The position numbers were made by a program, and so were the translations under genes. Below are positions 50,001-62,000 of a stretch of 64,000 nucleotides of DNA, piece by piece (the stretch's first letter is position 1; every line of letters starts with the position of its first letter). The stretch is from Zeugodacus cucurbitae (taxonomy: Eukaryota > Arthropoda > Insecta > Diptera > Tephritidae): NCBI RefSeq assembly GCF_028554725.1, contig NC_071671.1, positions 67,264,001-67,328,000 of the forward strand, in the 5' to 3' direction. A model generated the notes under the pieces. The model was not told where the DNA came from and did not search any database. It worked only from the letters and a program-made list of their open reading frames with translations.

Positions 50001-53000
50001 TGCATTGTGGTGGCGATTGTTGAATAAAACATTGCGCTGAGTGGCTACTGTGCTGCGGTTGCCACAAACTGATGAATTTATTTAAATTATTTACACGAAA
50101 AAAAGAAATGACTAAAAGATAGAAGGTAATTTTGATTTATTTTCGCTAATGAAATGAAAGTAAAAAAATTAAATTTTGTTTAAAACGATTTTTTTTTGAA
50201 TAAAATAAAATATGTTAAACTAAGTTAAGTTAAGTCGAGTTAGGTTAAGTTATGTTAAGTAAAGTTAAATTAAATTGAAATAACGCAATTTAATAAAATC
50301 AAATAAGATGAGTTAAGTTAAGTCAAGTCAAATAAAGTTAAATTAAGTTATGTTAAGTTTAATTATGTCACGTTAAATTAAATAGAATTAATGAAATTTA
50401 ATAAATTATAATAAAATAAGTTAAGTTAAGTTAAGTTAAGCTAAGTTAAGTTAAGTTATCTTAAGTTACGTTACGTTAAATTTAATTATGTCATGATAAA
50501 TTAAATATGATTAATGAAATTTAATAAATTATAATAAAATAAGCTAAGTTAAGTTAAGTCAAGTTAAGTTAAGTTAAGTTATCTTAAGTTACGTTACGTT
50601 AAATTTAATTATGTCTTTATAAATTAAATATGATTAATGAAATTTAATAAATTATAATAAAATAAGCTAAGTTAAGTTAAGTCAAGTTAAGTTAAGTTAA
50701 GTTATCTTAAGTTACGTTACGTTAAATTTAATTATGTCATGATAAATTAAATATGATTAATGAAATTTAATAAATCATAATAAAATAAGTTAAGTTAAGT
50801 TGTGTTAAGTTAAGTTAAGTCAAGTTAAGTTAAGTCAAGTTAAGTTAATTTAAGTCAAGTTAAGTTAAATTAAATATAATTAATGAAACTAAATTATTTT
50901 CAAGCATTTTATTTTCAACAACAATTCTACCGGCCTATTGCCTTTTGCAAATAACAATTTCCTACGTGCATAACTACCTGTCGGGCCTCGACCATCAGTT
51001 GGGCGCATTTTTGGGTGTGTTCATGAATCATTTTTTTACGTTCACATACATACATATGTACGTGTGTGTGTAATTTTGCAATTTTTATTGTTGCATTTGA
51101 AAAAAAAAAATTGTTTTTCCGCGCAACAAGTTTCGCATACAAATAAATATAGATTTTTACAGCAGTTGGTTGGTTGAGTTTTTTTTTCACTATTTGTTGT
51201 TGTATGTATTTAAATGGGTTTGCTGTTTTCAAGTTGAGCGATTTCGAATTGTTAAACTTGTCTGTCGACGCGACATTTCGCCAAATACGGTAGGAAAGGA
51301 AGGCGAACTGGTTGCCCATTTTGGGAAAACTGCACTTGAAACGCGATATTTTTTTCGCTTTTCGATTTTTGCAAAAATTTAATAAATTGCAATTAAAAAC
51401 TATTTATACGATTTCAAGTGGCAAGCAATTGCTAGTTGCATGGATTGAAGTGGTCGTTGGAGTGCCAAGAGGTGAATAGTATGTATGTATGCATGGAAAT
51501 GTCGGATTAGAATATATTGCTGTTCAATAACGGTACTTTTGCCCACGTTTAATATTTTTCATAGAAGTAATTATTTATTTTTTATTATTATTAAATTTAA
51601 GTTTTTTGCAAATAATTTGCAAAATTTATTGTGGCACTCATGACGCTCACGCGTAGTTTATACTTTTACAATTTTATATTTAAGAGAATTCGCAGCTACT
51701 TTAGCTCACAAAATTGCACCCACACACACACCGTGCCACACTTGTGAACGCAATTCGAAGTCATTAAGAAGTTAAATTTTTGAAAAGGCAAATTTGTTTG
51801 AAAAAAAAAATCGTTTTTTAATTTAATTCACCTCGTGCGCTTAGCTTATTTCACTCGCTGGAGTCAAAGTTTCTTGGCCAGCGACATTTGTCATCGTCAG
51901 CAGCATTGCTGGCGTTGTCACACAGTTGACACCCACACATCCCGTACAATCAACCGCACAATTTGATGACGACGATGACTTCTCTAACTCACACACATGC
52001 ACACATACATACAAATATATACATTTATATTCATTCACATGTGTATAGGTGTGTGTATGTGTGCTGACAGTTTTGAGTTTTTGCTTTTGATTACCATGGT
52101 TGACAGGTGTTCAACTTTACACCAACTTTTGCATGTAAATGCGTTTGTATGTATTTGAGTGTTTGCTAACAAACATATGTACATTTGTATTTTTATTTGC
52201 ATATATGTACATATATTTGCAGGGATATGTGTTTGTTTTTCACAGCTCCAAGTAATTTTCAAATTTAAAATATGAAGTCATTCGTTTGCGCTTGGTTGCC
52301 TTAAATTCTCGCACAAACACACACACACCTATACATACAGACATATAAACATCCAGATGTTTGTTCATTTTAAATATTGTACGTATAAGTTAGCATTTAT
52401 TCATTCAATGATTTCGAAGTGGGTTTAAGTGCGAATCGCTGGATTTCTTTAAATGGCATAGCTGTGAAATATTTTAATAATTTTGTAATTTATCTATGCC
52501 CAAAAAGTGATTTTTTTGTTTTCGAAATTCAACATATGGACGACTGTTGTTTGGTAAACAAATTTAGGCATTGTTTGTATTTGGCTATTGAGATCATAAT
52601 TAAATTTCCGAGAATTTATTTTTTAAACAGTTGACAATATCGGAATTCTACGAAAAGGTGTAAAGTACTAATAAGCAAGCTTTAAATGGTCTCCAAATAG
52701 TTGGAACAATTCAATGACGATATCTTCCAGATTAAGATTTAGAATTTCCTAGAGGGTTTTGACAGCTATTCAGATGTTAAAGTACATTTACACAGAGACA
52801 ATGTGTAAAAATTAATTTCCAAGCATCGAAAATACTCTGCACACTCTCTTCATTCAGAAAATTATAAGATGAGGTCTATGCTTTTGTAAAACTTGCGTCA
52901 AGTCAATGTTCTATGCTGATTGACTCAATTTTTGGTAATCGAAGTTTTGCCCCGAAATTCTGTACGAATAATAAAATCCACAATAAGATCCTTAAATTGT

Positions 53001-56000
53001 GATCTAAAAGGCCAAAATATTGCCCCTCACATTACTTTTTCTGAGGGTTCCATACCTCTAATTTCCTACGTCGATGATTACGTAACATTGTTATTTAAGC
53101 ACTAAAATTATAAGAATATGTCATGAAAATTTAAGAGATCGAAGAGATCTCAAATGAGCCATTAGAGCAAAGAAGTGTACAAGGTATAAGTTTCATGGAG
53201 AATACAAATTTTCAAAAGCTTTTACAGAGCGTGATAATAAGTAAATTAAAATGTATCAAAATCAGGTAGTTCAAAGACCAAAGCCTAAATCATCTCCATA
53301 GTTCTCTGTGGAAGTAGAAGATCTAGTTGATTAATCGATTGTGAGCACGAATTTGGTTATAGTTCCAATAAAAATTAAAAAACATTATCGTTCCAGATCA
53401 CTAATTGTTTCAAACGATCTAATGCAGTCAGGATTACAAACACATATGTAGATGTAATACATATGTTGTTCTGCTTTTCTCAGTCCAGTTCAGTTAGTAA
53501 CATTTATCCAGGGATGAAGATAAAGACAGAGCTTGCGATTCTATGGAAATCTCTATTGGACACCTAAGTAAGAAGTAGGAGCAGTAATAAAGCGGCATAA
53601 AGAACTTCGTTTGAGCTCATCTTTGTTCTGTTTAATGCTGACTGCGTGGGATAATAGTTTTCAAGCAATCTGATTATAACTTAATATATATGTATTATAC
53701 AAACTTCTTCAAATAACATTGCCTATATCAAATACAATTGTGAGAGAATATTTTCAACATACAAATTATTCACGTTTAAAACTCATTCAGGTATGACTTT
53801 ACGAATTTAAAAGCTGAATTCCATTCAAAGCCATACTTATTTACATCAAGAAAGTAAAAATATTTGTAACGCATAGACCGGTTGGACTGAGCTACAACAA
53901 ATAGTTCGCTTTTGAGACAACGTCAGCCACTCAAACCCATTGTATAGTGTGGCGCAACTTTACATTCCTTCACAAAAATGCAGAACCTGACCGAACTGTA
54001 AATGCAATAAGCAACGCTACGCAATTTCTAACCAACTAAGCAGCCAATAGAAGGCAATAGAAGGCAATAGACGGCAGCGCCAAAACGAGTATGTGCAACA
54101 GTGTCTAATAACAGAACATGAAGGCGGCGGCCAACAGACAGCCCGTGCAGTATTATGAATGGCCTGACAGCCGGAGGAAGTGATATAAAAAGGTTGCAGC
54201 GATCGAAAGTCAGTCGGTTGCGGCCAAATTAGCCGACATGCCGACTTAGTGGACGGCGGTTAAGTTGGCGCACCAACAACAACAGCGTTTCTGAATGGCT
54301 CAGCGAGCAGGCGGTTTGGAATGGCGCGAATGCAGCCGCAAAAAAAATTTCATTCATTGCTTTGGCTGACTGTGGCTGAGTACGGCTGACCGCGGCGGGT
54401 AGCGGGCACTGTTGGGCGGCTGAGCTATGACGTTTGGCTTAGCGGTGGTGTTGGCGGACGAATGCGTTCAACGATAAACAAGTTTATTAACATGGCTAAA
54501 CGAGGTAGCGTTGAATGAAGACAACAACAACAAAAAAGAATTAGCAAAAGTAGTATAACGGCGGCGTGGAAAAAAGTAACCAAAAGACAACAAATTAAGT
54601 TTGTCGCTGCGTTTAAGTTGGCGTCTAAGTCAATAAAACAAAAATTAAAATGAAATTAGTGAAAAAGTCGTAAAAAAATGTGGACCAAAACTAAGTTGTG
54701 GTGCGTTGGCCTCAATTAAAAATTCATTTCACTCTCATTTGTTGGCAACAACGCGCTTTGTTTTGTTGCTGTTATTGTTATTGTTGTTGTGCTGTTGTCA
54801 CTGCTGTTGCGGGCTGACGCGTTTCGGCGTCGCTCTTTGTCGGTCGCCTGTAAACGCGTTGTTAGTTGCTGAATTTTACAACAACAACTAGCCAAGTAGA
54901 CAACAAAATATTTGGTCTAAATTTATTTTAGCTTATTAGTTAAGCGCTTATGCACATACAACAAACAAACCAGTAACGGTAAAAGTGTGAGTGAGGCAAA
55001 GGCGAGCGCGAAATAATCGAGTACAAAAAGTTGAAATACAATAGTAACATATTAATAATAGTAACAAAAGAAATATTTATAGCGCTAAAAATTAAATCAT
55101 TAGCCAACAACAATAAATATTTCAGCTGCCTTGACTACTTGGCGGTCGAAAAAAAAGTATCCAAGTATATTTTTTGTACGGTTTTTGGTGATTTCTTGTT
55201 TAGCAAGTAACTAAAGTTTTTTGTTGTTGTTGTTTTACTAGGTACTCCGCTTCCTTAAGTCCACATAATAAGATATTGCTGCTTAATTTGCATAGTTTGT
55301 ATTTGCAATATTGAATTTCGTACTTAAGTATTGTATCAGCTGAAGGTTTAATCGCTTCTTATTTGTTTTGAGTAATCGGAAAAATGACGTGATCGTGTGT
55401 ACATATGTTTATAAATCTACTCTATACCACACTAAGTGAATTTGGTAAGCTTAAGTGACTGAAACTGTAGTACTGCGAGGCAGTGAAGGACTAAGCAAAT
55501 TGTACTTAATCATTGTATGGTATTATTTTTTAAGACTATTAACCGCAGAACGGAACTTGTATCAATTTAGTTTGATTTCACCGCTAAAAATCGATCAATA
55601 AAATTGTCGATAATTATCGATTATTGACAATTAATACCGGCAAATATCGATAAAATCAGTGTTATGTCTACAACTGTACACCCAACTAGTTTTTTTTACA
55701 TTACAATCGGAAGGCACTTTTATCGAGACTCTTATCGTTCAATATACTTCTCTGAATTAAACTCGAAAACTTGATAATGAAATTCGACTGAATTTTTGGA
55801 AGTTTTTCGACTCGGCAGTGACAGTTTGGTTCAAAATGAAAATTAGAACATTGTAATTGTCTTCTTGAATGAAATACTCTTCGATCTACAACTCCTGAGA
55901 GAAAACTGAGCAAATCGAAAATGTTGTAATCAAAATTAAGCTTTCAAAAATGATTTTCTTGATTTAATATTAACTAGTTTCAATTTCATACCAAATCATA

Positions 56001-59000
56001 CAACATTTTTTAAAGTATCTCGATAAAGTAAAGTTTCGTCGTAGCCATTACGTCATCCTTTGGCGCTTTTTTTCACTTTAACATTTTTTGGTATTATATA
56101 CACACATATCTTTTTACTCTTGTTTACACGCCAACACGTATTGGACATAAAGGCAATCTTATTTATTACGCATGTGAAGGGTCACACAACTTTAAATTAC
56201 AAAGTCACGAACAACTTGAAACTAAAGCTCAACAATAAAGAAACGAAAAAAATAAATAAAAAAGGAAATAACAATAAATAAACACAAAAAAATGTTCGAA
56301 AATTGTCAAACCTCAATGAATGACGGCGATGAGCTTGTGTAGTCGAGCTGGCGTTGAGCAATTTCCGATTTTATCCTTATTTGCCCACATATGTTTTTGT
56401 TGTAGGTACCTGCACTAATCACGCTTTATATGTAGCCTCATACATATGTAATTATTTGTAGATAATTATCGGCTTATTACATATATATTCGTTGTTGTTG
56501 CTGGGTGTTTACGTGCATTCAAATTATGGGCTGTGCCGTACAGTCAGTCGTAGCCTTGGCATTCGCGCCGCCAAATTTGGTAATGCCAATGTTCTCGTTT
56601 TTGTACTTTTCGATTCGTTTCATTGTTGTGTAGTAAAATTGATATATACTTGGTTATATGTATATGATAACTTGTGAATATGTAATTGAGGTACTTTTGG
56701 TTGTTGTTTATTGAATATGAAATCTATATTTAGTTTATAATTTCATTTCGTTCAAAATCCGAATTTCACGTATTTTTTTGTGTTTTTTTTTGTTTGCGTT
56801 GCTTCATTCATTCACTTGCATTTGCATACTTCAATCAAATTATTTTTCATTTTGCGTTCATTTAAAATTTTAATTATTTTACGACTTTATTTGAATGAAT
56901 TTCATTTCATTAACAATAAATTGAGTTAAGTGTGTGAGTTGTGAGCTTTTAATGGTCGCTCTAATGGAATTTTAATGAACGAGCTGTTGCATGTGAGGGA
57001 TGACTGTGCTGTCAGGCGCTTGAAATGGTCTTTGAAGTATGCTTGAATTGAAAAATATTGAAGTTCGGGAAATTTATGTGGATTCGAAGATGTTAAGCGA
57101 CCTTGAGTTTATAATGATAAATATAAATGATGGTTTAAGGTCTCTAATATACTAATGCTTCTTATTGGTAGTGTAGTGCCTTCATAGAATTCTTCAAGTT
57201 CTAATACTAGTTGGAAAAAACCTAAGCAATTATTTGAGAAGGCTTCTGCCAAAGTATGCTCAGAGATATGGGTTTCAAATCTAAGCAAAAAAGGTCTTCA
57301 GCAAAAAATTTAAAAAGTTTTAGACAGTAAAAGTATAAGAATCCCACTAACAACCTTAGAAGCAACTATCAATTCTCAACAATAAAAGTAAATAAATAAG
57401 CACAAGCCTGTCTGACTACTTTGATCCATTCCTGCTGTAATTCAATAAGCAGAAATAGTTAACTTATTTATTCCTAACATTTTCAACTAGTTTACTAGCA
57501 CTTGTTGTTGTTGCAATTGTTCCGCTTGAAAAGTGCCAAATATGCAGAAATGTAAAATGCCGTAACTGACGAGAGTAAAAACATAAAAAAAATGCAAACA
57601 TCATTAACTACGATCAAATTACGATTTTATGCAACTCGCATGTAATTGCTTGCAATAACAACAACAACAACAAACAATCTAATGTGGAGACGAGTCGTTT
57701 GAGTTGGCTGCCAGCCTCATTAGTTGAGAAACACTCCCATAAACGCCAAGCAATCGAAAGGGAGAGAGCTTGCAAGTTCCCCAAGCACCTCCAAGCGCGT
57801 ATGTAAATTTATTATTTTCACATTTAACTGTTGTAAACTTATATTGGCATGCGGCATGCAACACAAAGTGCCGACACTAAGGTATGCGTTCGCTACGCTT
57901 TATTTCACTTAACTTTTTTTCGCTTGCTGTGACGTAAGAAAGTAAATAATAAAGTGTGCAATAGAGCAAAATACTTTTATATATTTATACATATATAATC
58001 GAATGTATCACTATATTAGTACTCGTTTTATATAGCATTTATGGTTTGTTTAACTACAGGCTTTTCGGTACGTTTGATTGATTTGCACTGCGTTCTAGTG
58101 AATTTCTTCATTAACGCTGGCATAAGGCCAATAAAAATTTGAAATTCATACAAGTTTATAGAAAAATGTTTTTAATTGGCGTTAATTATATTTATAATAG
58201 CTAAGATTGATTCAAAGAATATTGATGAGACTTTTTGAAATGTGATATTCAGTTTTAGCAATGTTAGCTAGACTTAATAAAGTGGTTGATTCATTGCAAT
58301 GTACTACAAATGCAGATACAGTTCCAAAAATTCCCCAGACTTTCATAAATTACGTATACCAAGTTGACTCTCTTTCAATAATAGCGTTTTTAGTTAGCTA
58401 AATTAATTGATCGATTAAAATTTTTATTGAGAAACCATTTTTTGCCTTTTATACTGCCGGCTACTCGATAACCAATCAGCTGTTATACAGTTTTGTTTTT
58501 GCTTTTCATAAGAAGTTGGTAAGTTTCATCAACTGATTGATATTTTCAGTAGCGACATCTACCGTTTTTTTTAATACAAAAATTCAGCCAATCGCAGACA
58601 AAGAACGTATGTATATTGTTCGTCTCAGTCAAGTCGATTAAAATTCATTTCAAAATAAATGTAGATTTTATTTTGTATGGTAAATCTATTTTAATAAGCG
58701 TTTTAATGGAGCCGAGGCTGGTTAATTGATCAATTAGCTCCTGTCTAAAAACGCTATAACGTTCAATTATTGAATTATTTTGCTATACGAAGTATAACTG
58801 TAATATTTCAATTTCAAGCGATGTCCTCGCAATTTTTCACCTCTTCACGTTTTTATGTTTTCGATGGCTGGAAAATTTAACTCAAAATATTTTTAAATTT
58901 AAAACTTCTTGAACACTTTTCAGAAAGGTACTAATATTCACAGTTAACATTTTTTCAGTATGTGGCAACTTTTTTCCAAATATATACAGTTCTAAGTTTT

Positions 59001-62000
59001 CCCGAGGAATTTTCGAAATCTTTTCGTGAAAATACATATATGTATTAGAACAAATTTTACCCTCGTTTTCTCTTTAATATACAAGTGGTACCCTACTCAC
59101 CGCTTGATAATATTTGACAAAGCCACAAGATGTCCCAATTGGATAGCTAAATTTGCCAGTACTTCCTAATGCCTTAAACTCCTCGAAATGGATGTCATAG
59201 ATACTGAAGAGCTGACAAAACGCTTTGAGCCATTCACAAATTTGTTGAGGTAAGTAATATGTATTTGGGATAGTTCAACTTGTTCCTTGAAATACGTAAT
59301 GCCAAAATATTTCAGCCGCAGTCTAGCAAAAGCTGGATAGTGAAAGAGAAAGTTTCTAGATGTCTACAACTGCAACTTTGCAACTTTGAAAACGCATTCG
59401 ACTAGATGTTTAGCCTTACGGCTTATAAGTCCATTGGAGAGTGTCTAGTAAGGTCTTCTATTATTTCGGCGAGCTGTTCCTTGACAAAAACAAATAGCTT
59501 AGTAGATTTTCTGTGATCAACTCTAGACCAAAATGATCTTGCATTCGCATATGATCTAGCTCTTGAGGGACTAAAATTAAATTTAAAATTTTAAGATAGG
59601 AAATTCAGTTTTAAAGGTAACTCTAATGCAGCTAAAGGAAGCAGAGCATTTATGATAGGGTTGCCTTAAAGAACTGAAGCAAAATTTTGAGTTGCATCCA
59701 GACATATAAAATTAAATTATTTTTTTATTCCAAATAATTGATATTACTACCAAATATTCTAAGTCTATGTAAAATTTGCCAAATTTTAGCTACTCATTTC
59801 TAAAACGCAATAACTTAAAGTCAAGATTACGGCAATATATGTAGAACACATGCAAATAGCCAGTCATTTCCGGTGGACAAATGTACACCAACCGAGTTAG
59901 AAGGTGTGGGTATAACAACTACTGGCATGCACAACATACAGTCATATGAATAAATATTTATGCTTGTCAAGCTAAGTAGGTTCCTTCCGCAGTATTTCCG
60001 CACGAAAAATATGTAGGTAAATGGATATTGCGAAACGTAATTGCAACCAACTTACTCATATTATACTCATATATATCTGACACTGACTTAAACAATTGCG
60101 ACTAAATAACAACAACACAACAACAAAAATGTTTCAGTTTAGTTATGAAAGCCAAAAAAAATTGTATGCTAACTGTGCGAGTGTTTAAGATGGCGAGTGG
60201 CGCTGACAATGGCAAGATGGCCTAAAAATGTGCAACCCACACGCAACAAATTGTTGAAACATTCCAGCATATGCTCATTCTATTCTCAACCATAATTCTA
60301 ACATGTTCTCGCATAATCATACACATATTGCTATTTAAGCCCACATTCGCATCGGTCTCTCCACATATCAGTGTTTGAGTTCAAGTGTCTGTGTGTTTGG
60401 TGTATTGCTGTAATTTATATTCATGCCATGTTAACATATTAGGCGGACAGGTCCACATTTGCCCATGGAGTTAGCACTAAATGTAGTACGAGGAAAAGAC
60501 TGCAAGACACACACACATATGTAGATATATACGAGTATATACAAATAGACAGATGTACTAATTTGTATTATCAATGAAAACGCCTTATTTCCGAATTCAA
60601 GCTGCCATAAAGAGTTAAATAATGACTTGCCATTGTTGTTGCTATTAACAAAGAAATAAATAAATATTTGCCACGCGGATATTGGTGGAATTCAATGTTT
60701 CCCACACAATTATTTTTAGCTTAAAATAAATACAGAGTTATTGTGGCCAACTTGCAATTCATACTTAGAACGTAATTAAAGTTTTTTTTGTGGCATTTAA
60801 GTGGGTGTGGTTGCGTTAAATGCATGTGTTTAGCAGATAAAAATGTACTTCGAAGCAAGATTGAGTATTCTCGCAATAGAAGTGTGAAGTTGTGCGATAT
60901 TTTGAGCTCTATTTGGAATATTTAACTATATTAATTAGATTAAAATTAGTTTTAGTAATCTGTGAGATAATTTCGTATTTTTGATTGTCTAATAATTTAC
61001 TGTTTAGTGCACCATAAATTTTTAGAACAATTTTTTTATTACAATTACTAGAATAAACCTAGCCTAAAAACTCATATAGTGGGTTTACAAACTAGTCAAA
61101 AGATTAAGTAGAAACAACTTATTTATTCAACTCGTCACAGATTTTGATTGTGTGGCAGTTAGTGAGTTTGTTTAATGAAATTTCATACTTTTATTTACAT
61201 TGATGAATCATGTAATTACTAAAACCTTAAAATCATTATTAGTTGAGTGTGATTTACTAATAGATAGAGACAACTTAAACTTCAACTTCAATTTACAATA
61301 TTTTATCACAAAGTTACTGTCTGCAAAAATTTTTTGAAGTTCCAACACTCTTTTCATATAATTTTCTGTAAGATTAATTTTCTAAGATTTTTGTAAGATA
61401 ATTATTCTTGGAAAGGGTCATAACAAATCGCTGCTAAATAGTCAAAAAAGAAAGAAGTCCAGCGAATTCTCTATAATTCTTTAATAATTTGATACAAAAT
61501 GAAATTCAACAATTATATCTATAAGAAATTAGTATGGGCTATAAGCGCTTTGGTGCCATAAAAAATAAATTCAATCAGTCTTTAGCAAACTTCGAATATC
61601 TGATGAGCCTTAGAGACACATGAGACAAAAGACATTTTTTGCAAAATTTTTACATTCTTCCACCAAATAAATTTAATCTCACAGCTTATATAAACCAACC
61701 CTGTCTCCTATGGACGACCTAGTAAAGATTTTTTAATATTTTAGGAAGAATTTTTAAATGACAAATTAAAAAAAAAATTCCGAGTAACTTTTACTTTGCC
61801 ATTTCAAGACGAAGTCTTGTAGAGTATTTATATGAGAGATTATATGAATTAATAAAATTGATGCTACCAAGAGTGACTTAAGGGGACCCCAATTTTCGGT
61901 TTCAAAAAATCGATTTTTTTATTTAATTCGAAGCTATAACTATTCAAGAATGATCCTTTTAAATTTCAAGTGAAAATTTCTCGAACTCTTCAAGATCTGG

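Larger units (their letters stand above)
50890..61877 (-). other. jbug intron 1, central part: no exon supported
   Basis: No frame with homology was seen. It contains the opposite-strand TATA/initiator pair (54184-54215), a CGATA palindrome cluster (55590-55652), a candidate MITE (58381-58757) and several CAA/TTG and TA microsatellites. Confidence 0.6.
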
